From Panicum virgatum (taxonomy: Eukaryota > Streptophyta > Magnoliopsida > Poales > Poaceae): a stretch of DNA of 64,000 nucleotides. The notes below the pieces were generated by a model that was not told the DNA's origin, made no database searches, and worked only from the letters and a program-made list of their open reading frames with translations. This document shows, piece after piece, positions 44,164-57,532 of this stretch. Numbering within the stretch: position 1 is the first letter of the stretch; the number at the start of each line of letters is the position of its first letter. The stretch covers positions 66,152,960 to 66,216,959 of the forward strand of contig NC_053147.1 of NCBI RefSeq assembly GCF_016808335.1, written 5' to 3'. The translations under genes were made by a program, and so were the position numbers.

Positions 44164-47100
44164 TCATACTATGGAGTCAGCGCTGTTGGACTCGTTCTCG
44201 TTCTCGTGCCCTGCCACCACCGGCCTTGGCTTCTGGTCCTCGGCGACGTGCCTAGGAGAGGACACCGCGGAGGACGACGATGAGGATGGCGACGGCGAGC
44301 CTACCTTGCGTGGGCTCGACGGCATGTGCAGCCTCCGAAGCTCGCTCATGGGGCTTCTCGGGCTCAGGAGCAGCGGCGGTGGCTGCATCTGTGGCGGTGG
44401 TTGCTGCATCTGCGGCTGCGGGGGCTCGGCGGCCTGAGGGTGCTGGTGCTCCGCTTGCTGTTCGGCTGCCACTTTGTTCACCAGGTTTTGTATCGTCGGC
44501 AGGAGCTTTGTCGACACAGAGATGATCCCAGGAACCTGCACACGTTAACGTACATCAGTTCAACATCAACTTGTCAGGATGGACAGAGCTGACGCAGCTC
44601 AAGGACTAGCATAACATTCGTGTTTCATTAAGAAAGAAGCAACGGCCGTAAAAGTTTGTCAGGCATGTCAGTATCGATGTTATCGCAAGGAAGTTACTAC
44701 AGAGTCTAATCTTCCTGTTGTGTTTGATTTCCTACAATCAAAAGAGGACCAGCCTCCCAACAGGTTACAAAATCTAACATTTGCTGGTTAGAAAAGGAGC
44801 ATCTGGCAAGGCATGAAGGAGTGACCAGACGCAAACAGTTGACTTTCAGTATAGTTTTTCGTTTGGAAGTAGTTTAAAGGGGAGACAAGGTTTCGGGTCT
44901 TTTAACATGTAATGGCACCATTCTGTGCTGCCATTATGACGCAAGAGATGTAAAATACTGACAAGTCCTTGAGCTCCGATGCAAATTATTTCAGAATTCA
45001 ACTACTGCAATGGTTAATCTCAACGTTATATTAAGTGTTCAGATCATACCACCCCATTTTGGAATTCTCTGTTGACATCTAGCTGCACCGCCAAAGCTTT
45101 AACTATCAAGTAACCCACAAATAGCAAGAAAAGATAAATAGGATTCCTGCAGACAATAAGAATAGCAGTGTTATGTGGTTGTTCAGAATGTAAAGAACCA
45201 CAGGGCATAGTGCTACCAAGTACCTCAGAAGCGTCATGATCTCATTGAAACCAAGAACAGCCATGGCAACAATTGCCCAAGGAGGAGGCAGTCTACTATT
45301 ACCGCGCCTGTGAGCTTGCTGTAGTGAAAGACAAAAGGCATAGACAAATATAAAAAAATAGAAGTATTCGCTTCAAGGGAAAAGTACACATCATGACAAC
45401 TGGTAAAATAAAATCAGAGCTATGTTATATATGCACCTGGGTGGATACTGCTTGTGTAATGGTGAACTCAGTTTCGGCTTTAAACTGCTTCCACAGTGAC
45501 TTGCACTGAGCAGGAGTAATCATTGTCTGCTTTGGGGGAATCTATTTCCAAAGTTCATAAAGTGGTATTACGTACACAGATACACTTTCAGTGTTTGCTG
45601 ATGGAAGATCAGACCAACACAAAATTACCTCTTCCCAAGTAGTAGAAGCAAGTGGATCAGCAGAAGCGGCACTTGCAATCTTTGATACAACAGAGCCTTC
45701 CAGAAGTGTTGAAGTGAGGATGCTTTCGATGCTATCCGGTTCGTCATCCCAACGAATGCCCACCATTACAGACAGTAGTTTGAGAGCCTGCAAAGTAAGT
45801 GTAAGTACTTACAAATAGAAAACAAAATAAAAGAGCTGATGATTTATTTTCATATTGGATATATATGGTTTCCGTACCGCAGATCGAGCATCCTTTGCTA
45901 TTGCACGGACATCTTCCTTTCCTGTCCAGACCCTTGGAATCGAATCCTTGTCATGGCTAAACACTGTTGTGAACCTGGCAACAACAGGAAACAGTGTCAA
46001 GTTTTTTCCCTCCTCAGACAGAAAGTAAGAAAGCGATCAATATGAAGAACTGAGAATTTTGTTAACCTCTCCTTCATATGGATCATTACTTTGCTGGCTT
46101 CATCTTTAGCTTTACTTTCCACAACACTCCGGGCATAATCCCTTAATTTTGATACCATTTCTTCTGCTGGTGCATATTCCATCTCAAACCCACACAGAGT
46201 TTTCAGAAACTCTGGTAGGATGGCTTCGGTCTCGCGTCTGTAAACGTTTCTTATTGATGCCCAGGTTGTTTGGTCGGCGGCATCGAAAAGAGACCCCACA
46301 GGTTCAGCAAGTGCTTTTCTTAATTTCTCCTGCAAGTACAAATAACTGTAATTGTTACCATACAGTAACCAGATAATTTTAGATATGCAAATAAATCCAG
46401 AAGAAAATATGTATTGATAAGCTAGTAAATTAAATTCTCGCTCAGCTTGTCATACTTAACCTTAGCTTGGGCTGTCAATTCTGATAGCTTGCTTTCACGA
46501 ACTGAAAGTGCATGGTCTTCAATATCACGCCGAACTTTCTCCAGTATTTTAGTGCAGTCCCAGTTTGCCTGCTTGATTACAGCATCTAGAATACAAGTGC
46601 TTGTCAGTTTGATGCATCAATTTCATATAAGGTGGGTTGTAGTACCAATTAAAAGGATTGGTAAGCCAACAGAAACAGGAGAAGAATATGATGCACATCG
46701 AATATAGAAAATTTCTTATTTGTTTTAGGACATTAGGCTACTTTGGTTAAAAATTTTATGGCCGGTCATCCTTCAATTGTCATATAGACACAATGCTTTT
46801 GGAATAAATTACCATTTTGAGTTTTATAAAGGGTAAACTTAACTATCTATTGAACATAAATTACCACACGTGTATGAAGTTTACCTGCACAGCCTTGTTC
46901 AAATTCTTTGAGAGAGCATTCTGTGTTGTCTCGAACCGAGGCTGCAAAACTTTTTCCACTCTCCAAAGATGAAACAAGACCAGTTTTAAATTTTTCTAGA
47001 GCCTTCATGCGCAGATGAGTCAACATTTTCTGGAATGCAGGTTGGACAAGCTGCAACAAATGTGGATCAAATTAGAGGGAGTAAATGACACTAAGAAATA

Positions 47101-50100
47101 AATGACACAAACTAAAAATGGTACTTATTCGTGAGAAAGATTTTCAGTATGTACTCTCTAATACTAGATGTACTTCTGAAAGGATCACAGGAGCTGCATA
47201 ACAGGACATTTACTAATATTTGTTTTTTAAAGAAAAGCAGAAGATATTCTAATCTTGAGTGAGAAGAAAAAAAAACTAAATGTACAAGAAGGCCTTACAT
47301 TCACTATTCTGGACTCCAAATGTTGTCGTTTTCCTTTCCTAACGGCTTCATCAAAATAGACAGCTTCTTTGTCATACCTAAAAATTATGATTCACACACC
47401 ATTCAGTTTTATTCATGAAAAGAAGTTTCCTTTCATAGCTAAATATTGGATTCTGTAGGGCGGCACCAAAACAAAACAGTAAATTAACCAACTTCTGGCT
47501 TCAATGCCAGTACTTCAGTTGAGCAAATAAACATGTCAGTATTTCAAAATGCGGATTTAAGAGAACAGATAGACTAAGTAGTACTAATAAGGTACCCAGT
47601 GCATGCTTTCTCTTTTTGTTAAATATATTTGAGCAGGAGAATTGAAAGTTTACAAAATTGAATTAAGTGCATGTGTAGCAGTCTATTGGCAGATGTAAAG
47701 AAAAATATAACAGGCGTATGCATGATAGATAGTAAAGTTGCAAGACATGGCAATCATGTTGAACAAACCATCGGGTTGGGCTTACTCTTGTAAGTGAACG
47801 TCCACAATATAGCCAAGTTTTTTCCCAAAACCAGGTACTGGACCAGATTGGACAGCACTCTCCAGATCTAGCCATTCCTAAAAGGATAACAACACATTAG
47901 AGAAACCCAAAACCCGTACAAAAGTCGCCTGATCTTTAAGTGGCAAGATCTTACTGTGTCAGAGGTTATGCAGCCAAACTTCTCATTTGCAATTTCATCA
48001 CACCGAACTGTAGCAACCATTACCTTGCGGTGGTAAAGAAAATGGAAGTAAATCATCGGTAAACAGGTTTAGGTATTTTATTTAAATAAAATTTTAATAT
48101 TATTTAGGCAGAAATTTTCAAGTTTTAATTTGTAGCTAACTATTTTAACCGGTCAAAATTGAGAAATTTCATGTGAATTATTGATTTTGTATCGCACTCA
48201 TGATAATTATTGATATTATAATTAACACCATTTTCTTGAAATAATTAAACAATTATGAAGAACTGCATCAACAATATTGGCATTATGTAGGTGGGGATAC
48301 GCTACCAGTTCTGTTCCATCTGTTTGTCATAAAATTCTATGACTGATGCAGAAGTATTTTCGGAGGACCCCTTCAACGTGAATCGGGTATAATAATCTAG
48401 CATGGGTCTTAGTGCATAGCAGGAAAGAGAGGTACCTTGTGAGCAGGAAGATCAAGATCCTTGTTCTCTAGGATAACTTTCCAAATCTGTTGTGAACTAA
48501 ACAAAAAACCTGAAGCAGGAACTACTCCTCTTCTATCACCTGCAAGACCTCCTGGTGTAATTGAATTTGAAAATCTCTGCCTAAGTTGTTGAACCTGGTC
48601 AAGGTAAAAGTAAGGTTCTTGAAAGAAATTGCTTGGAAACATGCTGCTGTACTTTCCATACATAAATATCTATAGGTACGAGTTTCAACTTATCTTCGAC
48701 GTACCTGCTCTCTAAACTGTTCCTCTTTTTCTTCGAAACTGGACAGTGCAGTAACTTCCACCTTCATATTGAATGTTAGAGTATATTAGGGATATCTCTA
48801 TATTAGGTAGATTAGGATTGTATTTGTATCCTACCAGATCTGTAGGAGAGGCTCCTCTCCCTCCAAGTCATGTACCCCTATATATTCAGCCCCAAGGCTC
48901 AGGCTAATACAATCATCAATTACACCAATCCTATTATTCTACATGGTATCACGAGTTCAGGTTTAAACCCTAGGCCTCAAACCCTAGTTTTCCGCTGCTC
49001 GCCCCGCCGGCGTCCCTCCTCTCACGCCGCGGCTGCCCTGTTCCCACGACGCCCCTCGAGCGCGCCGCCCTCACCAAGCCCTAGCGCGCCCCCGGGGAGG
49101 TTGCCCATGACCTCCGCCGGGGGCAGCGCCCTCCACCCTCTCCACGGCAGATCAAAGGTCTGCCGATCTTCTAGTTATTGCGGCAGATCAACCTGATCCG
49201 CCGCCGTCGTCGTCAAGCATCAGCGAATCGTGATGGAACTCACCTTGGATGTGTACCGGTGGCCTCCCCTGCTTCATCCTCCTCATCGCGTCGGACCTCT
49301 TAGAGATCCGCCGCCGCGGGGAGACCTCGTCACCCTCTCCGCGCTCGCCATGGAGGACGCTGGGCGTCGCCCCACCCCGCGCTGCCGTGGTGGTAGCCTG
49401 GGACAGGTCGACCTCGACAGCAAGCCGCCATCGTGGCGGTCGGCCAATTTGCGCCATCCTCGCGCGACCCCATGGGCTCATCTTCATCGGCGGTGCTTCT
49501 TCATCCCACCTCTCCAGCGACCGTCTTGGCGGGATCCGCCGCCCCGCGCCACGAGCCGTGCCGGGTCCCCTCTTCTCCGGCTCCTCGGCATCGGTCCCAG
49601 CAGGCGGATCCGCCCTCCCTCTACGCGTCCCTTCTGCCGGAAGGTCACCGCTGCAGTCATCCGCCGCCGTCGCACCACCTCCCCGGCGGGATCCGCGCCG
49701 CCTCAGCCTGGGCTCATCGCTCCTCCGCCCTCTGTCTCCCTCTCACACTTGCGTGCAAGTGTTGAAGAGGAGAGAGAAGGGCTGACGGGACTTCTTCTAC
49801 TCCGTGCACGCAAGGATTTCTACACGAACTGCTGCTGCATGTATCTTTTTTAGGTTTTTCCCGATTCGCTTATCGCGTTTGAGTCGCCCACCGCCTGTCG
49901 ACATCGCGCCTCTACTTCGACGTCGGCGTCGACTTCACCGGCCTCTTCTTCGTCCACGACTGTGCGGCATGGCAACATGGATGGTGCTCTAGGGGACGCC
50001 CGTATGCACCACCCACCTCGCCGCTTCGTCCGCACGTCATTCTTGGCCGTCTCGTCATCGCCTTCACCGATCGGGACGCCTTCACCGACTTCGCCCACCG

Positions 50101-53100
50101 TCGTCTCGCCTCATGCTACTCGGTTTGATCTGCCGAGGTGCGTGATCCACTCGGCTCCCGTGACGTTCGTCTTCGTCAAGCGCGCCCCTTCACTGAGGAC
50201 GGAGGGTTGCCACTGCGTCGCCTCTTCGGGCAGCAGTGCCGCCACCCGTGGTCTCCTTCGTCTTGCATCTTCGCCACCGCCGACCACATCCTCGACCTCG
50301 TCGTCAATGACGCGTTGCTGTACCTTGCGCGCATGGTCTTCGTCAAGCTGTTCGAGTTCTTCGCCGTTCTGCACCGCAACTGTCGTCGAGACCTCCTCTG
50401 TTGGTCCCTTACATTCTACGACTTGGTTGTGTGCTCTCCCTTGTACGTCCGGTATTGGCAACACCGGCGCGTACCTTCGTCCCCGACGCGCTACTGGGTC
50501 TGGCAAACCCAGTACCCGCCTCGGCCTTGGCGTTTTGACGGCGTCACCCTCCCTTCGCCCTCGACGCATCACTGTCTTCGTCTACGGCGCCTCCGCGCCA
50601 CCACTGTTTGGCGCCCCCTTGCGCGCCAGCGGCTTCATGTGCGGCTACCTCTGCATCGGCTAACTCGACAGCTACGTCGACCACGGCTACCCTACGCACG
50701 GCATCATCGATCATGGTTACTCGTCCTCCACTTGGCTACCTCGACATCGGCACAAAGGGCTATCGTCTGCTTGAGCAACCTTGTGGTTTTTCACTCCAGC
50801 CACAGCATCTGCGGCGCACTGACCGTTGTGACTGCGGGGGATGTCAGTTTACCGACTTCTCTCCAGTCCCACCGTCTGCGATGCTCCCGCTGTGACTGCA
50901 GGGGGATGTTAGAGTATATTAGGGATATCTCTATATTAGGTAGATTAGGATTGTATTTGTATCCTACCAGATCTGTAGGAGAGGCTCCTCTCCCTCCAAG
51001 TCATGTACCCCTATATATTCAGCCCCAAGGCTCAGGCTAATACAATCATTAATTACACCAATCCTATTATTCTACATTGAAAAATGGGTGTTCTAGTAAA
51101 ATCATGATTTTCTTTTTCAAGATTGTAAAAAAAAATAACTTACATTGAAAAATTCACCAATAGGGGTATCTTTGTGTGCCTCTGGCTTCGGAACCGAGTT
51201 CCATATCTGATCAAATCTGTGACAATATTAGAACTAGAGGAACCCAACTAACTAGTAAACAAAAATGAAAGGAAAAGAAAGGATGCCAGCACCTTTTGAA
51301 TATCCTCCCTTAGAACTGGCTCTAGATGTTCAAGTGGAGTCTACATGAAAACAATGATGTGTCTGAGATTCTCTGAAGTTAATGGAACAAAGATTATACT
51401 TCTGAATAAATTTCTGATTTTTTTTGGATAGATTCATTCAAGAACACAAGATAACAAAGGAGAGGCAAACCCTGGTTTTATCACGTATAACAAATAGTAG
51501 TGTTGTCTTTCGCGGACTGAACAAACGCATCATGACCTACAAACTCAGATATCCAAATGTTACAAATACATCAGGTAATCATGACTAGTGTGTGTATAAG
51601 GGGAGCCCTGAAAGAACAAAGATGTTAAACCTTGGTACCTGAAATACTGTCTTTAGAAGTGGTTTATTGGCTGCTTGCTCGCGGCCGATATCATGGCACC
51701 ACCTATGGACATACACACAGTGATATCAGAAAGTCAGTAGTATGTGCGAGAACTAAAGCTTCGACGAATATGTCCATAAGGGAAGTGAAGATAAATGTCG
51801 TTAGGGCGACTCACATGTTAATTAGAACTATATCTGAAATTGCAAGAGCAAATAACGCACTTTGCTTTTCAAATGCAGTGTCATCCTAGACGAGACAAAA
51901 GGAGACATATGAGAAAATAAAGTTTAGCAAATAACCTCCTAAAAGGAAACATGCATAAAAGCCTCTTCCGCATGCCATTCTCAACTTGAACTCAGCATGC
52001 ATGTAAAGGCACCCTTTAAAACAGTAGTAAAGAGCATCATTCTCTTTACATTTCTTACTTCAGTACAAAAAGTTCAAGTGGCAATGCCATGTCATGATAC
52101 ATCTCGACTGGAGGAAAGATTAATGCTGACTGACCAGTTTCCCTCAAATAAAAAAGAAATCTTTGCAATTAGGACCATCTAATGACTGTTATGTACATTA
52201 CAAAAAAAGACAAAGCGAAACATATTATGTTAGTATCAAAGTACAGATCATTTCTTAAACTTGCATGGTTTAAACTTCCAAGATTTCTAGGCTGGGAACT
52301 AAAAAGATCAAAGAACAAAAAACCATATTTAACGTAATTGCTATGCAAAACCAACTTAACTACCAACAGCATACTACTGTTGCACACTACTACTTGAATA
52401 TTTTGATAAATGATACTCAACATGGTAATTGACCTATGCAGTCTTACCTCTCCTCTCTCTCTTCCATCGGTACCCTCCAGGTCCAACACAACAGTACAAG
52501 GCTCAACACCAACACAGCGTGCTATCCAGATGCCTTTAGTAGTCTGGCTCCTAATAACAAAAGTAGAACAACAATAGTTTCTCTATTCAACATAAATAAA
52601 AATAGCAGATACAATTTAGAGACGTGTTTTCATGATAAGGAAGGGGATAGTAATGGGTATGCAAAATGCCTACCAAAGGAAGAGCACTAGTTATGAAATT
52701 ATTCATTCATGAATAAATAACATAAATATATGATGTGCAAATCTACAATCATGTGAGGGAGAAGGAAACAGTTTATACCTTCCCCTGAATGCATCCATCT
52801 CCCTAAAGTTGGTTCCAAATAGTTGGTTCAACAAGGTACTCTTTCCTGCTCAAAATAAAAAAATCCTTATTTTTAAACATATATACATTACTTGCTCTAA
52901 AAGGTACTAAATGCATACAGCATATAGCATCCTTTTTGTGTGAACAAGCAGAGAGCCCAAACATCAGCTAAAGGTAATGATCTCAGCCTCAGCCAAAGAA
53001 CTGTATTGAAAACAACATTTACAGTTCCAACTAAAGGTTTTCATGCTGTCTAAGTTGAAACACAACAGCTCCGAGTGTAGAGTCAGATACTTGAGGAAAA

Positions 53101-54043
53101 CATTGCCCTATGTTTGCTTGAGATAAATAAAATATTCCTGACAGAAAATTCACAGCTTCAACCAGCAGCGGCATGCCCAGGCACCGTATTTGAAGTTCAA
53201 GCATGTATCCAATTACATTTTTCAAGTCACCCACAGTTAGGAAACTAACAATGGCTCTATCCTAGTCACCCACATCGATGACCCAGAAAAGGAGACGAGT
53301 CTAAATTTCTACTATAGCTTACTGAAGTAGCAATACAGCACACCATACTATGCATTAGAAGTAGTGCCGTAGTGGTAAGCAAATTTACTAGAACTAATCG
53401 ATCAGTAATGTCCACAAATGCGGTGCAGGTTTAAGCTAGGTTTCAAATGGACGAAACATCAGTTATAGTTTACCAACGTCCTTGAGGATGCATTAACTCA
53501 TATTCCATTACCGAATTAGTCTAGGTATAGCACTTGGGAGAAACTAATGACTTGTACAAGCAGAGGACAGACAGACTACAGACGAAGGCAAAGTTCTTAA
53601 TAATTGCACGGTTTGACCAGAGATCAACTCAATCGCCCGTTGGTTAGGAACAACAGACAACAGAGCACCACTGATTCACACGACACCATCGCGCGCAAGT
53701 GATGCCTAACGCGCGCCAAGCCCACTCGTACCCGCACGATCACCAACATTTCGTCAAACAGGTGGCCAGCGCGCGCGCACGGGGCCGGCCCGCCGATCGA
53801 GCTCGTGATCGGCGGACCAACCAACCGAGATCGATCGTCGTGGAGCGCGGATGGGATCGGAATGGAGGCGGTGCGTACAGTACCGCTGCTCTGTGGCCCC
53901 ATGATGGAGACGACGGCGTAGGAGAGCCCGCAGCCGGCGACGCCCGCGGCCGCCATGAACCGCTCCGCCCCCTCGGCCGCGAACTCGCCCTCGCCGTCGA
54001 TGAGCTGCACCGCCACCCCGCCCACCGCGTCGCTCTCCTCCAT
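44164..54043 (-). CDS. RHD3: ROOT HAIR DEFECTIVE 3 / atlastin-like ER GTPase
   Basis: Twenty-two minus-strand exons, in order: 54043-53884, 52845-52779, 52550-52448, 51885-51815, 51702-51639, 51536-51471, 51340-51293, 51206-51144, 48761-48705, 48594-48436, 48023-47955, 47877-47786, 47377-47299, 47050-46885, 46585-46461, 46329-46067, 45974-45878, 45787-45629, 45541-45437, 45318-45224, 45146-45050, 44535-44164. They encode 858 residues. The GTPase domain has P-loop GPQSSGKST (from 49), switch [10 protein letters not shown] (from 99) and the atlastin-type RD motif FVIRDKTR (R173-D174). A long helical region leads to a double-membrane hairpin ([12 protein letters not shown] and [20 protein letters not shown], about 682-721). 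The tail (736-858) is Gln/Pro/Ser-rich. RHD3/SEY1 GTPases fuse ER tubules and are needed for root-hair growth. Intron 8 contains a 2.3-kb LTR element. The exon 21 donor is ambiguous by 3 nt. Confidence 0.93.
48774..51076 (+). mobile_element. Young non-autonomous LTR retrotransposon in RHD3 intron 8
   Basis: Two 170-bp LTRs (48774-48943, 50907-51076) start TGTTAGAGTATATTAGGG and end CCTATTATTCTACA. I could find only one difference by eye (atcatcaatt versus atcattaatt). TTGAA flanks both sides (48769-48773, 51077-51081). A primer-binding site tggtatcacgag follows the 5' LTR and a ctgcaggggga purine tract precedes the 3' LTR. The 1.96-kb interior is GC-rich with long open frames but no gag, protease, integrase, RT or RNase H motifs, so it must be mobilised in trans. 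Short LTRs and the PBS suggest a copia-type donor. It lies antisense to RHD3. Confidence 0.9.
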
Positions 54044-55430
54044 CTCCTCCGATCCCGTCGTGGGGGGTCGCGCGCGCGCGCGCCTAGGGCTCGTGCGGGA
54101 AATGGAATGGATGCGGATGGGACGCGACGGTCGATCGCGCCGCGCTTCACTTGTCCGGCCGCTCGGCTTTCGCGGGGCACCATGCGCGCCGCGGAAGAGG
54201 CCCCTTAATTTTACGCATATGCCCCTGGCCCCTAACCGCCGACCCGCGTCTTTCAATTCGTTTTCCGATTTTACCCCCAGATAAGAACCGCGTCTTTCAC
54301 CTGTCATCATCAAGATCTGCCGGTCATGTCTCTCTAAATTTGCTCATAGGGTATATAGGATGTGTGAGTGCATTTGTTGAGATAACTGGATAAGTTGAAT
54401 GAGTGAATATATATGAGAATAATAAGATCTACCTAAACATGTCGCTTATGGCATAATGGATGAGATACGTAGCAACACAACAATAGTCTATTTGCCCTCA
54501 CTTCCAAAATCCAAACTACCATCCAAAACATCGAACTAATCACGGGTTCAGCATAAAACCGACCTGTTTGCATCGGTCCATTGCATGGCAAGTCTTCTAG
54601 TTGAACCAAACTGATCAGGTCAATGGTTCACGTTTTCTCAGTTCAAACGATGAACCGGTTTTATGTACTATCTGGTGGTAGCGGTTAGCATGGGAGGAGT
54701 GGTGTAAGTGTAACATCCTAATTAAATAATGCACCAAACTTGGAATTTAGTCATAATTTGTAAATTTTTTACACCATTTTGGCTATTTTGTAATCTTGAA
54801 ATGTTGCACTCATGCTCTAGTGTTTATTATTGAATGCAAAATGTATTCTAAACCCAGTAGAAATTGGCTTATTTTGAACTTACTAGATTTTAAAAATCTA
54901 AGATAATCCCTAAACTTTTTTGGGCCAAAACATCCTTGATCTTGGGCCCCGCCCATTCTTCTTCTTCCTTTTTCTTTTCCCTTGTTTTTTTTTTCTCTTC
55001 GCGCAGAGACAATCAAATTGCTTCTTTGCTATGTACTCGTACTTGTTAAGCTGCTTCTCTGTGTAACTGGTCACTTGGATGCCATATTTTTATTACGACT
55101 CTACTCCCTCTATCCTGAAATTTAAGGCATTGAAGGTTATTTAAAGCATTCTACGACTTTTGGATAAATATTAAAGAAAATTATTTATTTATTTTCTTAG
55201 CTCTCAGCTGCATACTTACCTATTCTATTTCTTGCTCGGCTGCTTAATCTTAGCAAACAACTTTAATTATGGCTGGTAAATGAAGAGCTAGCGGAGGGTA
55301 CGCGCGTCTTTTATTTCTCCCTTAAATCTATCCTAAAAAATGTTGCCATCTTCATTCTAGAAAAAAATGGTGCCAAGCCGACAAACATCATGGCGTCCCA
55401 ACACTTCCGCTGGCCAACGCGCAGGAACGG
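54044..55430. other. RHD3 upstream region and intergenic
   Basis: 54044-54250 is the GC-rich RHD3 leader/promoter side, without an obvious TATA box. The rest is AT-rich with no genes. A Stowaway-like end (actccctctatcctgaaatt, about 55103) has no identified partner. Confidence 0.4.
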
Positions 55431-55462
55431 CGTTCCTTTTTTTTTTGCCGTTTCGTACAGCA

Positions 55463-55549
55463 TGACAACTCTGAAATATTTTTGTTCAACAAAGTGACAT
55501 CTCTGAAACATTTTTTGTTCAGAAAAGTGACAGCTCTGAAACACTCATG
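55463..55549 (+). repeat. ~33-bp tandem repeat, 2.7 copies
   Basis: Units start at 55463, 55495 and 55528 with tgacaactctgaaatatttt, tgacatctctgaaacatttt and tgacagctctgaaacactca. The interior phrase ttgttcaacaaag/ttgttcagaaaag is shared by the first two. Confidence 0.8.
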
Positions 55550-55739
55550 TCTAATCTGTGACTATCCAAGAAGCACCTAGTAACGACTCATCTTGCACGC
55601 TGTAGATAGGCATGCTACAATGGAGTAATTTATAGTATCTTGCTCAGACTTTATCTGGTGAAGGAAAACTCTGCCACGAACTTTGAAATTGGAAATTTGC
55701 CATCTTGTTAGACAGCAGTGAAGAAAAACTGTCAGTTAT

Positions 55740-56165
55740 CCAGGTAGGATAACCTCTGGTGACGACAGAAGACTGACGACGACGAAGTTTGACGTGAAGA
55801 GAAAAAAATCTCTGTAAGTTCTTTCAACTGACATCGTTTTCCATTCTCTGTAAGCAAGAGCAGTTGAAGAGCAGTATTCTCATCATGTTTGACACAGTTG
55901 CAAGAAAGTTGCAAGATTTTCAACTGCTCTTTCAACTGACGTGAAGAGAAAAAAAAAATCTCTGTAAGCTCTTGTGACGCAGGATAACCTCTGTGTCAAA
56001 TTGCTTCACGATGAGAATACTGCTCTTGTGAGAAAAAAAAACAAGCTGACAGCAAAGAGGACATCGTTTTCCATTCTCCACTTCTTTCAACTGACATCTC
56101 CGAAACACTCTTCTGGTGGCAGTATTCTCATCGTGTTTGACACAGTTGAAAATCTTGCAACCTTG
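55740..56165. repeat. Rearranged repeat cluster with a long inverted repeat
   Basis: A block containing gcagtattctcatc and tgtttgacacag occurs three times: 55866-55897 (+), 55991-56027 (inverted) and 56118-56150 (+). The inverted pair forms a stem of about 32 bp with one 5-nt bulge around a loop of about 93 nt. Other phrases also recur: aggataacctctg (55746, 55981), acgtgaagagaaaaaaa (55791, 55930) and gacatcgttttccattctc (55830, 56070). Confidence 0.75.
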
Positions 56166-56829
56166 TAAGTTGTAACACAGCAGTAAACAAAGCGTTTGAC
56201 GTTGCAGTTGATGATTTCGCGGTCAATTCTGCTGGTGGCAGGGGATTCAGAGCAACCGTTTCTTCAGACAAGGAAAGATTTTGATGGCGCGCCCAAACAC
56301 CAACGCGGCTACGCTTTCCTTTCCATACCTACGCATTTCTTCAGTCGCGGCTGGAAGACTGAGCAACCGAAGTTTCTTCATTTCTTCTGCATTTATCTGT
56401 GTCTTTGAATAGCGGATGGAGATGGCAATTGCTGTGGCGGAAGACAGAAAAGTCTCCGACGAGCAGCATGACTGAAAATCATACACGCCCTCTGTTTGCA
56501 CTGTATCGTTGCACTGTTCATTTCGCATAACTGCTGCTCTGATTCATGATTCATCCTGAATTTACATGAACTGCAGTGTCACTGTCTGTATTGCATCTCG
56601 AGGTTAATTCTGGCAGAGAATCAGATCAAAGTAACAGTGACAGGAGTAGGCTCGATCTAATAAGCCAAAAGCACGCCGGCAGCTGTGGATTGGTTCCTCC
56701 ATTTTACACAATCTAAAAAGAAGAGTAATGGGTGATGCTATGTCTCAACTGCATGATTTTTCCGCATCTTTTAATGCATCAGCTGATGAATCTCATCCAT
56801 TCGATCAAAATCCACCAGTTACTATATTT
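56166..56829. other. Intergenic, nothing recognised
   Basis: No gene-like frame with a known domain and no complete terminal repeats. Confidence 0.35.
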
Positions 56830-56837
56830 TTTCTGGC

Positions 56838-57524
56838 TAGGGATGGCAATTTTACCCGCGGGTGCGGGTACCCGACCCGATGGGTGAGGGTATGGGTATG
56901 AAATTTTACCTGCGGATATGAGTATGAGTATAAAATTTTACCCGCGGGTAGAATGCGGGTAAAATATTTTACCCGCGGGTATCCAACGGGTACCCGAAAT
57001 ACAAAAAATAATCTAGTATACTCGTATCATTCACAAATTTTGTGTCTCATTTTCTTGTGATTGTATGAACTAAATAGACGGATAGTGAGATTGTGTGAAC
57101 TAATAAATATGAAATGACATTTACATGTTGCTTATTATTTGTAGTGAAGCGTATTGTTACATTTTTAGATGAAATACATAACTACAATTAAATGCATGTA
57201 CTTACATACACTACAAAATAGATGTTGAAAATAAGAAAAAATGTGCAAGATGATCCGTTTGGTTCTACTAATGCTTTGCGTTCACTTATATGGATGATAA
57301 ATTCAAAATATGCTAGTCAATTCGACCAAATGATATGTTATTTATGCTATTATTAAAATACCCGATGGGTACCCGAAACCCGACCCGTACCCGTACCCGT
57401 TGGGTATGGGTATAAAATTTTACCCGCTAGACTTCGCGGGTACGGGTATGTCTTAGAGTTTCGGGTATTGTCGCGGGCGGATATTTGCTCTACCCGCACG
57501 ATACCCGACCCGTTGCCATCCCTA
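56838..57524. mobile_element. hAT non-autonomous element, 687 bp
   Basis: Terminal inverted repeats TAGGGATGGCAA (left) and TTGCCATCCCTA (right) are perfect over 12 bp. A perfect 8-bp TTTCTGGC flanks both sides (56830-56837, 57525-57532). Sub-terminal arrays of acccgcgggt and cgggtacccg type lie on both sides of an AT-rich core. No transposase. Different family from the hAT element at 7908-8966 but with the same design. Confidence 0.92.
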
Positions 57525-57532
57525 TTTCTGGC

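Noticed and set aside
50138..51040. 300-residue frame in the RHD3 intron
   Set aside because: Lies inside the LTR element and overlaps its 3' LTR; no gag or pol motifs.
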